In this document: positions 32,241 through 45,542 of the stretch, in pieces
How positions within the stretch are numbered: position 1 is the first letter of the stretch
How the letters are laid out: every line of letters begins with the position of its first letter
NCBI GenBank assembly: GCA_029706075.1
Contig: JAINUG010000134.1
Coordinates: 1,052,001 to 1,116,000 of the forward strand
Length of the DNA stretch: 64,000 nt
Source of the DNA: Aldrovandia affinis
Lineage: Eukaryota; Chordata; Actinopteri; Notacanthiformes; Halosauridae
Direction of reading: 5' to 3'
Translations under genes and position numbers: made by a program
The notes under the pieces: generated by a model
The model's database searches: none
What the model saw: only the letters and a program-made list of their open reading frames with translations
Told to the model about the DNA's origin: nothing

Positions 32241-35200
32241 ATGAAAAATGTCCTTTTTCATATGTCCAAGATAATGAGAGATTATGATAAATTTATCAAA
32301 ATCTATTAAAATTAAGATACTGTGCTAGGATCTTTCATGCTAGGCTCTGTATTTATTGCTTTGAACTACACTCTTAAACAAAACTTACATTCTGTTAAAA
32401 ATGGCATTGATAAAGCAAAAACACTGCCTGTACATATTCTAGATACAATGGACTCAAAATTTCCCCAAAACGTTAAAGACGTGGTCCATCTGCAGAATAT
32501 GATAGGTGCCAATCATTTACACCTGATGTATAAGTAGAGGTAATGGGCCCATGCATTCCTTTGATCTGAGTTACAGACGTCTTATCCAATTAGATTGTGG
32601 TTGTTCTCCAGTCCAATTTGTCTCTATGTAGAAGTGCTTGGAATCTTGGACAACAAAGTTTGCACATGGATACGAATTAGAATGTTTTTGCCGCTAACAT
32701 TTGAATTAAAATTGTAAAAATGATTGGGCTGAGCATTCAACCCATGTCATGTCTGCCTGTATTTAATAAAAGATCACTTTTTTTGGCTGTTTCACTGAAT
32801 GTGGAGTTTAATTGTGAGCAGCCTTGACAAGACAAGCTTAAAACAAGCCTTTGTGTGTCAGGATGTGGTGGTGTTATGTAGGAAAAAATTGGAGTCTTGC
32901 TAAAACAGTCATATTTTTTAGTAGAAGCCTGGAAGACTCCTGTGGGCTTCACCAGATACACACTTAGCGCGCATGTTCAGTTACACCAGTATTAGTGGCT
33001 TTTAAAAACCCGGATTGTGGCTTTTCAGGACCACGGTTGACTAGCTCTGTTTGGTGGGTACATTTCTTTTTATACTGCCTTAAATCTGTGGAGAAAACAT
33101 TCCTGCGCACAAGAAAAAAGGACTAATGAGCAAGGACTGAACCCTTTACCAGCCCTCTGTGGAAAGACACCTACGCAAGGGTCTGATTGAGATGCAGGGA
33201 GTGAGCAGCGAATTAGGCAAACATGCAAAACACCAGGTTATTGACACTGTGCACACAAATGCCTCATTACACAATGCCGGTCTCACTTGCCTGTAATGTG
33301 CACATAATTATCCCGTGGCAAAGTACGAATTGCATTGTTTGCTATTAGTAGTATTTATGGAAAACAATCAGGTTTTCAGACTTTCCAGATTTAAAGCTGT
33401 GGGTGTAGACGTCTGACACTTGTGGAGGGCATTGAGAAGGTATTATGAGTACTCATGTAGGATGAAAATCAATCCCACGGGCCTGAAAGGATTTATCCTT
33501 TTTGTACTACGTTTTGGAATGTAATAAATAAGACATTTGTGGGTGTACTGCATAGAGGCATGTTCTTATGAGGCATTAACAGTTCACCACATTTTGGCAC
33601 AACCATTCATTGAATAGTAACCATGGCCACGGTACATTGGCCCTTTTTTCTTATGCACTTTAATCATCTCCCATGCAAGCGTCTCTGTGTGTCAGAGTAA
33701 CTTGTAGTAGCTTGGCAGATCAGTTCGCCTTTGTTACTGCCGGTCCCGGAGTTGCAGCGGTGAACTCGTAGTATGAGGGAAATGGATCGTTGGCATAGAC
33801 GAGGGTATAATTGGCTACAAAGTTGGGAGAAAAATAGGAAAGAATCAGAAACAAAAATGTAAAAAAAAAAAAAAATCCCTGATTAGATTTTATCTCTGGA
33901 TAATGTGACATGCAATATGACGATGTGTTGTCCATAACTTACTAAAAAGGTTACTAAACATTGTTCCAATTCTTAAATATATATATATATTTAAAACATG
34001 ATAGGAACCGGAAAAATAATTGAATACTAGCCAAAATATAATACGCGATATGTGGCAGACTGAACCACACTCGCAAAGGTCATATTCATAAGTACTGTAT
34101 GATTCTCACTTAGAGCAGACATACGTAGTTCAGCCTTGAGGGCATATTTGGTACCCGGTAACCTTTGCTCGAAATCCCCAAATCCTGAGCATGATCACAT
34201 ATTTGCTTCCAGGGCCTCCTGGGTGGCAGATCCATCCAAAAGCCCCAGCTCTTCCTACACTGGTATGCCCTGCGGAATCCTGACCGTAGCCATGGCGACT
34301 GTGACCTGGAGCCCCACAGAGCGATGCATTACTGGCCAGAGCCTCACCCAGGAAGAGACGGCTTCAGTCTGTGGGGAGTCGCTCGCCCGAAGTGCAGTCA
34401 TCTGGTGACACGACTGCGCAGCTTAGCAGCTTAGTGAAATGAAGCAGCGGCTGGCAGGATGCTTTTCGGAGGATGCGAGTAGGGCCCTAAGAAATCAGTG
34501 TCATTATATTGTTTTCTGTTTTGTTATTTCCTGATTTTTACAAATCCTGATTTAAATTTTTTGCAGTAAAAAAATATATATATTTACTTTTTTATGAAAA
34601 TGCTTTATTATATATATTTTGTAATGAAATGTGAAAACAGAACTATGGCACAAAAACTGGAGTATTTCTAAGGATTTCACTACAGGGGCTTGTGGGGGAT
34701 CACTTTGAGATGTGGGTGAAATGGCAGGATGTTGCAAACTAGCTCAGATAACTTGCTTGGCTATGTAATATGATGCCAGAACAGAGCAGATGTGGATATT
34801 TGCTATCCTGCACCATAGATATAAATATGTAGATGTTTCATTCACCGTGTTCAGATGCGTCTGCATGACCACCATACTGGCGCGGGCAAGATCCGGATCT
34901 AAACAAATGCATGTGTATTGAGAGATGCAGATTTCCCTGATAAAATCTACTGTCACTCGCTTGATTCTCAACAAATTTTCATGAAATGTGGTTTGTTGCA
35001 ACCAAATACAACATACAACATCAGCCAATGCGGCATCTCCATATCTATATCTATTTCCTGCACCCTGTTACCGTTAAAATCTGTGACTTAATAGAAATAA
35101 CCATCCACACATCCAAAAATGCTTTTGCCCAGGTGCAACAAAGATGAAAAAATCATATGAATGAAAGGCAATTTTGGGACACGGGTTGACAGCAAATCTC

Positions 35201-37780
35201 TAAGTTTCCTTTCATTCAAGATCTGCAAGTTAAATGAATGTTTTCTAGCGGATGATATGACATGTGTTCGCATATTTACCCATCAAAATATCAAGGTAAT
35301 ACCTAGGTAAAATGTATAATTTTGTGATAGCAGCTCCTGGGTTACCAAATTCTGCTTTAATACCTGGATTCTGTGATTCTGTCTGCGTTCTCCTGCTGCT
35401 GGTCTCTGCTCTACATAATTTTCAGAGACAAATTTGCAGTGACAGAATGGGCCTAGAATTACTACCGGGGCTTTCAAATTGGGAGAAAAGTAAAAAAAGA
35501 AATAACATGTAATTTAAATATTTGCTTTCACGTGAATAAAGAACATCTGAAGTGTCTCTGTAGTTCATTCAACATGAGTAACCATTTACATGAAGGCCAG
35601 TTTGTACTGTAGGAAAGCATTACTAATTTATAACAGCAGAAAGCAAACAAATAACAAGCAAGTAGTAACAGGTGTCAAATTAATAGTGTGATTTGTGAAA
35701 ATGTTCAAACATCTTTATAATGTATTTGTAGTTATTTAATTATTTACCCTACAGATTAATTGCTTCAAGTGCAATCAGCCAATATGAGAATTGTATTAGC
35801 TTAATGACAGCTATATTTTTAGAGTCCATACTTCATTAACAGTCATATCTTTTCCATTTTTTAAAAGGTATAAACAGGCCCTAAACAAAGTGTGACCCAT
35901 GACGGAGCACCATTGGTTAAGGTTTTACTAATTTGCTAAATGTATCTACTAATAACAAAGAGGCCATAATACCTCCAACCTGAGCAATGTCCAGGTGCAT
36001 TCTTGTGGGCGCATAGTATTATCACTGTGTTAGGTGTAACAATTTACCAGAGATCCTCAATTTGTTCACCTGCAGCTGGGATTAGATTAAGATGAAATTT
36101 TACCTTTAAACCGACCATTGGTCTCAGACTGTATTAATTTATTCTTAATTAACAAGTGTGCCAATTACTCGTATAATCCATTGGCAAGTAATCACAGTAG
36201 ATCATCTTAAGCATGTCTCACATTGTAGCATTCTGTTTCTTCATGTCACATTAGAGAAGGTCAATAATTACTATTACAAAGGGCTTTAATTGAGTCAAAT
36301 TTGATTGAATCATTTCAAATACTTGGCTACACTTTTAACTTGAATCTGCTACCTGGATAGCACACTAGCTTTGGGAAACAAGTTATAATTATTAAAGTTA
36401 TTGCAAACAAAACTTCAGTTATGTGAGAACCTTGGTGAGAATTGTGAGCCCTGCACATATCATATTAAGGGATATTTACAAAGTGAATATTGAATTTGGG
36501 TTCTTAGTACATTCATCCATAAGTTCAGGTATTCTGTAAATATAAGACAATGTTTTTTTGTAAGAAAGCATTTTTTACACCACAAAATTGTGTATCACAA
36601 AATAACATTGGAAAGCTATACCTGTTGGTATTGATTATTCAGATAATGAATTGCTAACGGAAACAGGTTGAGAGCAATCGTCATTTTAAAGGTATAGGTT
36701 TATGCCTCTTATACGTCAAATACTCATTTATGAGTCCATTTTCATTATGTGAGACCTACACATACTGTATTCCTTTAGGGCCAGTGTGGTGTTGTGGTTG
36801 TGGAGTTTACTGACCACCTAACAATATTTTGAGACCAGAACATTCCTGGAAGGTTAGGTTGGATGTTCCTAAAAAAATATATACACTTTCTTTACTAAAA
36901 TGCACATGATTTTTACCTTACAAGGGACACTATGGGAGTGTTTTAGAACAATATTCAGTTGTGTTAGTTCCGTTCAAAAATAATTTTATTTGTGGATGAT
37001 CATGCATGTTTTATTGATCATTGCATTTTATCAGGAAAGTTACAATGGAAATTGCTAACTGGCATTTCGAATACTTACATTTGGAACATTCCTGAAATGA
37101 TATTGTCACATATCCTCCATGATGTTTTGTCAGGGCTAGATAATAACCATTGGGGGATGTTACCGTAAATTAGTATGTGACAGGCCTGGAACATTTTAAT
37201 GTGAATTTGACAAAACTTGTTTTGGATGAGTATTTTTTTATCAGAGTGTTCCGGGAATGTCCTCACTAAAACGTTATCTCACAACCAAATTGGAGTCGAA
37301 GCAAAATGTCCCCCAATGTTCTTGAAATGTTTTGTGTCAGTTGGCGGAGGGGGTGGGGTGGCAGTCTGAGATGGCACCAGTGGTCTCATGTACCTTTGCA
37401 TGAGGTAGTTAGCCTCAATTGCCTTAGTAAATAGTTCCCTGCATATGTGGACACTGTGCAAAACGAACCCACAGTAGACCTGCCTCATTACACTTGAACT
37501 CCATTACATTTTTACCTCACATTATTGAACTCAATTAATTTATGAACACTACAGAGCAATTCTGTGCACTTCAGTGTTTGTGCCAAACAGACTTACTCTC
37601 ATTCAAGCCAGCAGTGAGGTTATTCACCCAATTGCAATATTATATCATGGATATGAATTATTGCTATGAACATTGCAAACCAAGAGGAAACTACCCATGA
37701 AATGTATGTCTATACATGGAACAGAATGTATAATAAATGGTAAGTCTATAGTAAAATTAGATAAGAGATAAAAACAGAGG
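32241..37780. other. Gene-free AT-rich stretch
   Basis: No coding gene supported. It contains A runs (33859-33874), a TATATA tract (33980-33993) and a GC-richer patch at 34190-34480 that might be an old SINE-like repeat but has no clear A or B boxes. The segment 36050-36330 is non-repetitive with many TTAATT cores, a texture compatible with regulatory DNA. None of the short open frames has a recognisable motif. Confidence 0.35.
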
Positions 37781-38263
37781 TTAACCCATATACGCCTAGT
37801 GCATTATTCTGTATAAACACGGTGTGTGTCTAGCCACATAACTCATTCATTTACACTCAACCATCCTTCAGTCTAACACTTCCCTCTTATTGGAAATGGA
37901 AAGAGAAACATTAGTCAAATTATGTATCATTGGAAAGAGCATGGAATTATCTTTATTTTGATGTATAAACTGTTATGCCCAATCACAAAAAAGTTGCAAT
38001 TGAAAAACATCATATACAAATTATGAAAATGTGAAAATATGTATTTGTACATAATTTATAATAATACATAATTTGTGGAGATATATGGTATGTCATATCA
38101 ATTAAATGCTTTAGCAATTTAGTGTTATTATATACAAAATATGTGTGCACATTATGTATAGATACATGCTTACAGTTTTACATTTATTTGTCACATCTAC
38201 AATTACATGTAACAATTTTTTATTTGACATGAAGAGTTATATTTCAATTCATTGAGTTTGTAT

Positions 38264-38802
38264 TGTGGCGAGCATGCGTTGGATGGTGTATCAAGGAAGG
38301 AGACAGAGTCCAGGTAGAATGCAAAACTGGCTACACGGGTAGCCACTTCAATAAAGAAAAGGATAATTACCCATGCTCCGTACACCGCTCAGCTATGGGT
38401 AATATCTAGTGCTAACTTCCGTGTTCCATACACCGCGCAACTCCGGAAGTAGCCTAAAAATGGAGGTTCTTGCCTGCCTACCGAATCCTTAGAAGGACAC
38501 GAGAGACCATTGAAACATCTTCCGCAGATAACTCAGTCAGTTAGAAGGTAACAGTCCACTTCACACACTGCACATTTGACACTCTCCCTCTGGAACTTGG
38601 GAGATGGCACTATACACATAGCGTGTTCTGGTCATGGTGATTCCAATGGTACACACCGCGACCAGCAGTTCTTATAGTTAACACACACAAATATTGAACT
38701 GAACATTTTAACAGTTAAGCCTGGGGAGACACTCAAAGTTACAGCAGCGCCTCCCCCAGAATGCACCGCGCACACAGCAGGCGACCTCACAGGATCGCCA
38801 CA
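38264..38802. mobile_element. Solo LTR, TGTGG family, inside element B
   Basis: A 539-bp unit starting TGTGGCGA and ending TCGCCACA, flanked by GTAT at 38260-38263 and 38803-38806. Element A has uninterrupted sequence at the same place, which confirms it as an insertion. It shares TGTGG...CCACA termini and 4-bp duplications with the LTRs at 7365 and 26613, though interior similarity is low. The orientation is unclear. Confidence 0.75.
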
Positions 38803-39236
38803 GTATCATCCTCTGTAATTTCACAAGTTCATCTCATTCTTCATTTTGTTATTAGTATAATTTTTTTGTGTGCCTTTTGTTTGTTGTATCTGTTGGGATC
38901 CTGTTGAGTTCCTATTGCTTTCCTGTGGCTTATACCTATCAAGTTCATTGATAGAGATTATCTGAAGTCACGCAATTCTATCTTTGTATTATGAGTTTTA
39001 TTGTAAACAATGCAAACATTTAGGATAGCGATGTCAAGCATGTACCAAATTATTTTATAGTACCACTTTAGTGACTTTGTTTGTCTCTTGTAACAGGCAA
39101 TTTTTTGTCAGCGAAGTCTACACCCCCCATGTGTTTGTTACATAATGATATAATATTTGGACATTGCACCTCAACACGCATTTCAATTTAATTGAATTTC
39201 TGCTACGGGATTTCCCGTAGGACGGCGACTGTAGCT

Positions 39237-39862
39237 GTCATGGTACACCTTAGTATATCTTATTCATTGGAATTGCATTGCGTTTCATGGTATTGCATTG
39301 CATTTATTTCTGAATTTATTTGTTGTATTTTTCCTTTGTTTGTTCACATGACTTAGATCACATGTTTCAAACCAGGAAGTGTACTCTACGTGTGACCTAA
39401 TGCATCCATGCTTGTGAGAGCAGTATGTTTGCAAGGTGGAATCATCTTTTCTTTACCGTTCTTGCCCTGAGAAAGGCTTTGCTTGTAAGTTTGTCTTTTA
39501 TTTCTTTCATAACTGCATTGTATAATGTACATGCTTATATATATGTTATTTCGAGTGTAACAGTATAAATATTTTGATACTGCATTTTGATATTACTCTA
39601 TGTTACATCTTATTAATGTTAAAGGTTATTAGTGTCAGCTACAGGTGCTAACGAAAATGTAACAGCATAATTTTAAGCACATGGTGATTGTACTCATGTT
39701 TATTTCCAGTTTTACACAAATGTAAATGACAACTCACGTTTCTGAAGACAACAACAGTAAACAGTTAAAGATTACTTAAGCGTCTGAGGATTCATTGATT
39801 CGTCATCAGTGTTCGCTATCTGTTGAAGTTGCGCCCTGTTTACGCGCAATGGGAACAGAATA
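39237..39862 (+). repeat. BEL/Pao 5' LTR
   Basis: A 626-bp LTR starting TGTCATGGTACACC and ending GGGAACAGAATA. The end was set by comparison with the 3' LTR and the GTAGC duplication. It does not end in the canonical CA; an alternative end is three bases further on, with a shorter target duplication. Confidence 0.8.
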
Positions 39863-39937
39863 GTAAAAAAGCATCCACACAGCGGGCGGATTGACACAAG
39901 GAGAGATCTTCAGTGCAAGCGCTTCACATCATCATCC

Positions 39938-40333
39938 TTGCTCACGCCAGGCATACAGCAATACTACATGATGGAAGCAACAGAGGATAGAAGCGATGAA
40001 CCACTAAAGGTGAGCCAGGCCGAGACAAGGTCAGTAGCCTCTGCCACATCTAGAAGGTCTCATGGTTCAGCAACCAGTATAGCAGCTGTCAATGCACGTG
40101 TCAAAGTGGCAGTAGCACGTGCACGCACTGACTATGCCAAGATGGAATCACAGATTATGATTGAGAAAGCCCAGATAGAAGCAAGATTAAAGAATTTGCT
40201 GCATGACAAAGCTGAAGCAAACGTTCTTGAGGCAGCAGCGGACAATGAAGACAGTGGTACAGATGCTTCATGCAATCACCGACCGAACACGCCAGTACAT
40301 AGAACGTCAGTCACAGCTACCGTTACCTGCTGA
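39938..40333 (+). pseudogene. BEL/Pao gag, N-terminal coiled-coil part
   Basis: An Ala/Arg/Glu-rich helical segment (VNARVKVAVARARTDYAKME, IMIEKAQIEARLKNLLHDKA) typical of the start of BEL/Pao gag. The frame ends at 40333, and the family pattern continues in another frame from 40203, so a frameshift lies in the overlap. Gag would form the particle around element RNA. Confidence 0.75.
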
Positions 40334-40883
40334 AGATGTTAAGCAGTCTATAGCCAACCTAGAGCCTGCAGTCCATGTACTGGGATCTTCCTCACCACCA
40401 AGACAGCGTCCAACAGTTTCATACGATGGACAGTACTTCTCCAGCGTGAAATATGAAGACAGCTTTCCACTACTGCAACCTGGTAGGCCGAAGACTATAC
40501 CTAGCCAGAATTCACCAGCACAGTTCACACCCAGCAGGCCCCAGGGCTCACCATATAAACATACGGTAAGTGGTGACACAACCAATGTTGGTGATGTGGC
40601 TAGGTACCTAGCACGCAGAGACCTCGTAATCTCCGGTCTCACCAAGTTCGATGATTTGCCGGAAAATTACTGGGCTTGGAAGTCATCCTTTAAGAATGCC
40701 ATTGACGGACTACTACTCAGCGCCAATGAAGAGATGGACCTCCTGATTAAGTGGTTTGGGAGTGAATCTGCAAGGCATGTGAGAAGAATAAGAGCAGTGC
40801 ATGTAGGCCATCCATCTCTCGGCCTACGCAAAGCTTGGGAATGCATAGAAGAGTGCTTCGGGTCTCCGGAGGTCATTGAATAG
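40203..40883 (+). pseudogene. BEL/Pao gag, capsid part
   Basis: Contains ISGLTKFDDLPENYWAWKSS and AWECIEECFGSPEVIE, matching the conserved BEL/Pao gag region (DUF1759-type). It ends at an in-frame TAG (40881-40883); the same frame continues directly with SLFNRLENFPKISNKDPVKL, so the stop is a point lesion. Confidence 0.82.
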
Positions 40884-40934
40884 TCCCTCTTCAACAGGCT
40901 GGAGAACTTTCCAAAGATCAGCAACAAAGATCCT

Positions 40935-42407
40935 GTGAAGCTAAGAGAGCTCAGCGACCTTCTCCAAGAGTTGGAATCAGCCAAGTTTGAGGGTTACCTG
41001 GCTGGTTTGAGCTATCTGGACACTGCACGTGGTGTTTTACCCATTGTAGACAAGTTGCCCTACAACATCCAAGAAAAGTGGATCTCGCAGGGTTCCAGAT
41101 ACAAAGCAGAGCACCAAGTAGCTTTTCCCCCATTAACATTTTTCTGCGATTTCATCAGCAAAGAGGCACGCGCACGCAATGACCCAAGCTTCAGGCTATT
41201 GATGAGTAACACAGCCCAGCTGAAGTCAGAGCTGCCATTCAAGAAATCAGGTAGGAGCATAGTCTCTGCACATAAGACAGATGTCTCTCAAGAGAAAGAC
41301 ATGCAAGATGGTTCAGGCTACACAGCAGGTGATGTCAAAAAGCTATGTCCTCTCCATAAGAAGCCGCACCCTTTAACGCGCTGCAGAGGATTCAGAAGCA
41401 AGCCCCTTGAAGAGTGCAAGGCTTTCCTCAGAGACAACGGTATCTGCTTCAGATGCTGTTCCACAACAGCTCACCTAGCTAAGAACTGCACCGCAGCCAT
41501 CACGTGCAAGGAGTGTGAGAGTAACAGCCACACCTCGGGCCTTCATCCAGGACCTGCCCCTTCGGCCCCGTCTGAGCATGGCGGGGAGGGAGAAGGAGAA
41601 TCATCCCAATCTGCAGTCACCTCAAAATATACTGACATTTGTGGAGAGGGTCAAAGCGGCAGATCCTGCTCGAAGATTTGCCTGGTGAATATATTCCCAG
41701 AAGCACAACGAGAGAGAGCAACAAGAGCATATGTTGTGCTCGATGACCAAAGCAACAGGTCACTTGCACGGTCTGAGTTCTTTTATATGTTCCACATCAA
41801 AGGCTCAGATTCCCTGTTCACACTTCGTACATGTGCAGGTACAACTCAGATGACAGGAAGAAGGGCCACAGGCTTCGTGGTGGAATCTGTGGATGGAGCT
41901 ACGACAGTGACACTGCCTACGCTAATAGAGTGTAACAGCATTCCAACTGACAGAGCTGAAATACCTACGCCAGAAGCGACGTTGCATCATTTACACCTCA
42001 AGAGCATAGCACACGGTATACCACCTTTGGATTCTAAAGCACACATCCTTCTCTTGCTAGGCCGTGACATCCTTAGAGTTCATAAGGTGCGGGAGCAACG
42101 AAATGGTCCACATGATGCCCCCTACGCACAACGACTCGACCTGGGATGGGTCATCATAGGAGAAGTCTGCCTAGAGGCAGTCCACAAGCCTTCAGACATT
42201 CAAAGCTACCGCACCAATGTGCTTGAGAACCAACGCCCTTCATTCTTCAGCCCATGTCCAAACAGGATCCAGGTGAAGGAGCAATATGCTCTGAAGCCAG
42301 CACATCAAGTTGCCCCAGCGCCAGGCATCTGCAGTATGCAAGAATGCACCTTAGGGAGCACCATCTTCAACATGTCTGAGGATGACAAGATTGGACTCTC
42401 TATTTAA
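40935..42407 (+). pseudogene. BEL/Pao gag C-terminus, zinc knuckles and aspartic protease
   Basis: Begins in the same frame as 40203-40883, after the TAG. Residues ~1-110 finish the capsid-like region (LRELSDLLQELESAKFEGYL). A Cys/His cluster follows (CRCCSTTAHLAKNC-type and CKECESNSH), the nucleocapsid zinc knuckles. The next region has the protease core VVLDDQSNRSLA, where the usual catalytic motif is DxGS-like but reads DDQSN here, and later ILLLLGRDILRVHKV (DUF1758-type). It ends at in-frame TAA 42405-42407, after which the RT continues in the same frame. The initiator Met is only the first after the TAG stop. Confidence 0.85.
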
Positions 42408-42422
42408 GACAGACTGTTCTTA

Positions 42423-43265
42423 GTGGTCATGGACAAAGAAATGTATATGGATGACTGCAATAGCTGGGTGGCACCACTGCCATTCAGAACACCACGTCAG
42501 CAACTTCCGTACAACCGAGACCAGGCTCTCACGCGACTCACCTCTCTTCAACGCACGCTGGAGAAAAGGCCTGACATGAAGAGCCACTTCATCACGTTCA
42601 TGCAGAACATCTTCGACCGGGATCATGCTGAGCTGGCACCTACATTGAAGAATGGACAAGAAGTTTGGTACTTACCTACCTTTGGGGTTTATCATCCTCA
42701 GAAGCCGGGCCAGATTCGAGTCGTCTTTGATTCCAGTGCGAAGTGGAAAGGCATGTCGCTGAACGATGTTCTCCTTTCTGGTCCAGACTTAAATAACAGC
42801 CTCTTAGGAGTACTGGTGCGATTCAGGCGGGAACCGATTGCTGTCACTGTGGACATCGAGCAAATGTTCCACAGCTTCATTGTGAGAGAAGACCACAGGG
42901 ATTTTCTCCGTTTCCTTTGGTACAAGGACAATGATCCCAGCAAAGACATATGTGACTACCGCATGAAGGTTCATGTATTTGGCAACAGTCCCTCTCCTGC
43001 GGTGGCTATCTATGGTCTTCAACGTGCCTCAGCTCATGGGGAAGATGAATATGGGTCTGACGCCAAACAGTTCATCGAAAGAGAGTTCTATGTGGACGAC
43101 GGACTCCTGTCAAGGCCCACAGCACATGAAGCCATCGACCTCCTGAAACGGACACAGGAGATGCTTGCTGTGTCGAACCTGCAACTTCACAAAGTTGCTC
43201 CAACAGCCAGGAGGTTATGGAAGCATTCCCTGCCGAGGACCGAGCAAAGGGTCTCAAGGACCTGA
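42423..43265 (+). pseudogene. BEL/Pao reverse transcriptase
   Basis: Same frame as the upstream protease part. It shows WYLPTFGVYHPQKPGQIRVV, FDSSAKWKGMSLNDVLLSGP, AVTVDIEQMFHSFIVREDHR (first Asp), and EFYVDDGLLSRP with the YVDD catalytic box. The spacing and the VYHP motif are typical of BEL/Pao RT. A frameshift near 43217-43265 moves the continuation to another frame. It would copy retrotransposon RNA within particles. Confidence 0.9.
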
Positions 43266-44128
43266 ACTTGGATGTTGATTCCACTCCCATTCAACGGAGC
43301 CTTGGAATGAGTTGGGATCTGAAGAAAGATGTCTTCACATTTCAAGTAGCAGAAGCCACAAAGCCCTTCACACGTAGGGGTGTTCTAGCTACCGTCAACG
43401 GCCTCTTCGATCCATTTGGATTTGTCGCACCTGTTACCATACAGGGAAAGATCCTGCTACGAGAGCTCACAAACAAAGCCTCAGATTGGGACTCTCCTCT
43501 TCCTCCAGAAAGGGAAGATGAGTGGAATGCGTGGAGAAACTCTCTTCAAGACCTCAGGCAATTGGAGATCCCAAGAACCTATTCTGCTGCTACAATCTCA
43601 ACAGCCATAAGAAAGGAGCTACATGTGTTCTCAGACGCTTCTGTGAAGGCTATTGCTGCGGTCGCCTATCTCCAAGTTATTGATGCTGAACAAAAGTGTC
43701 AAGTAGGATTTGTCCTTGGAAAAGCGAAGTTAACTCCCCAGTCGGCTCACACAATCCCAAGATTGGAGCTGGGAGCTGCCGTGCTGGCTGTGGAAGTCGC
43801 TGAGGTAGTCACAAGCGAGCTAGATATGGCTCTGGATGCTGTCGAGTTCTACACAGATAGCCGAGTTGTCCTAGGATACATTAACAACCAGATAAGAAGG
43901 TTCTATGTATATGTGAGCAACAGAGTGCAGCGTATACGGAGGTCTTCCAAACCAACCCAGTGGCACTACGTCTCCACAAGCCATGATCCATCCGGCCTTG
44001 CCACACGTTCTGTGCCTGCAACCATGTTGACTGAGACGAGCTGGCTCAAAGGACCAACATTTCTGTTAGAAGCAGAGGAACCACCAGCATCTGAAGGCCA
44101 GCTCGGAGTTGTTTTACAGCCTTCTTAA
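43217..44128 (+). pseudogene. BEL/Pao RT connection and RNase H, C-terminally cut
   Basis: The N-terminal part (LGMSWDLKKDVFTFQV, RRGVLATVNGLFDPFGFVAP) is the BEL/Pao RT-RNase H linker. RNase H residues are visible as Asp in LHVFSDASVKAI, Glu in IPRLELGAAVLA and Asp in FYTDSRVVLGYI. The fourth region reads HDPSGLATRSV where relatives normally have an Asp two residues after Pro, so that site may be lost. The reading stops at 44128, and the integrase that should follow is absent; pogo-derived sequence begins within ~10 bp. Confidence 0.87.
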
Positions 44129-44137
44129 AAAGGCTCC

Positions 44138-44737
44138 CAATGCTGTCGATAAGAAAGCCTGAGGCAAGTAGCTAGTAGCTTCAACCGAGAAAATGTCAAT
44201 GCCTTCTTCGACAATTTAGCAAATGTGCTAGACAGACATCAATTTGGACCAAGGGACATATGGAATGTCGATGAAACTGGGGTGACCACGGTCCATAAAC
44301 CTGACAAAGTAGTCGCCAGACGCGGATTCAAACAAGTAGGGTCGCTGACCTCCGCTGAAAGGGGGACACTTGTCACACTGGCCTGTGCTGTGTCAGCCAC
44401 AGGAAATAGTATACCTCCATATTTAATATTTCCCCGTGTCAAATTTTGCGACCATTTTTTAAACAGCGGACCACCTGGCAGCAGGGGAGTGGCAAATCCC
44501 TCGGGGTGGATGAAAGATGTGCACTTTTTTGACTTCCTGAAACATTTCACTGAGCATACAAAATGCTCAAAGGAGAAACCATCTTTACTGCTTTTGGACA
44601 ACCACATATCTCATATGTCCATTGATGGACTCAATTATGCCAAAGAAAACGGCATAATTATGGTGTCATTCCCACCCCACTGCTCTCATCAGGTCTGTCT
44701 ACGGGCCGCTAAAAAGGCACATCAACACAGCGTGTGA
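44138..44737 (+). pseudogene. pogo-like DDE transposase core
   Basis: After a frameshift near 44165 the reading gives SSFNRENVNAFFDNLANVLD, RDIWNVDETGVTTV (first catalytic Asp) and LLLLDNHISHMSIDGLNY (second Asp). The expected third acidic residue after PPHCSHQ is missing because a short deletion at about 44692 removes it and shifts the frame. The family pattern resumes as KAHQHS..., and then DAWMRNNPGKTMSIYDI in the next frame. The N-terminal CENP-B/HTH DNA-binding domain is absent. Catalytically dead. Confidence 0.87.
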
Positions 44738-44744
44738 TGCATGG

Positions 44745-45412
44745 ATGAGGAACAATCCTGGGAAAACAATGTCAATTTATGACATTCCTGGGATTGTGGC
44801 AATCGCTTATCCTGTGGCGGCAACCCCCTTGAACATTCAGGCTGGGTTTAGGGTAGCTGGGGTACAGCCTTACAACAGGGATGTATTTTTGGAAACTGAG
44901 TTTGCGCCATCCTATGTTACGGATCGCCCTGCCCCGTCACGCCCCAGTACCAACCCTGCCCTGCGAGGCACAAGCACAGACACAGACACAGACCCGTTCA
45001 GTTCCCATGCCAGCTCACCCTTACCCAGCAATGCCAGTGCTGGCAGCAGACTACCAACTCCAGAGGACCTCCGGCCATTTCCAAAAGCTGGTCCCCGAAA
45101 ACAAACTAATAATGGAAGAAAGCGGCGCAGAACCGCAATTCTAACAGACACACCCGTGAAGCAAGCACTACAAATGGAAACATCACAATCTAAAAACAGG
45201 CTGTTTCTGGGGAACAAAAAGGCAAGGGTAAAAAGAAAACTAGATGAGTCATCAGCAGATGAAGAGGAGTGCTACTGCCTCGTCTGCATGGAGCCATTTT
45301 CTAACAGCCGCCCAAAAGAGACTTGGGTGCAGTGTGTGAGATGCAAGAAGTGGGCCCAGGCCAGACAATTTATTTGTGCCAGAACTGTGACTCGGAAGAT
45401 GAGTCTGATTAG
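44745..45412 (+). pseudogene. pogo transposase C-terminus with PHD-like finger
   Basis: Continues the transposase after the frameshift: KTMSIYDIPGIVAIAYPVAA and GFRVAGVQPYNRDVF, then a Ser/Pro/Thr-rich linker with a basic stretch (GRKRRRTAIL). A Cys-rich finger follows: CYCLVCMEPF, WVQCVRCKKWA and, after a one-base frameshift, YLCQNCDSEDESD with a stop at 45410-45412. A PHD-like finger is typical of a fish pogo subgroup and may bind chromatin; that role is inference. Confidence 0.82.
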
Positions 45413-45542
45413 ATGTGTTTCGTTGTGCATTTTGCTCTTTAATGAATGAGTTCTGTAATTAAATGTACTTGGTTTTGAATTTGAAAGTAAAAAATTGTAT
45501 TCACAATTATTGTGTTGTGTTCTTATTTGTTGATAATCCAAT

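Noticed and set aside
34136-34480. GC-richer patch with a 90-residue frame
   Set aside because: Could be an old SINE or repeat, but no A/B boxes, ends or protein motif could be defended.
42420-43290. Minus-strand frames across the RT region
   Set aside because: Antisense shadows of the BEL/Pao reverse transcriptase.
39938-45449. A new domesticated host gene combining retroelement and transposase domains
   Set aside because: Stops, frameshifts, loss of catalytic residues and the LTR/TA boundary evidence point to a decayed nested insertion.
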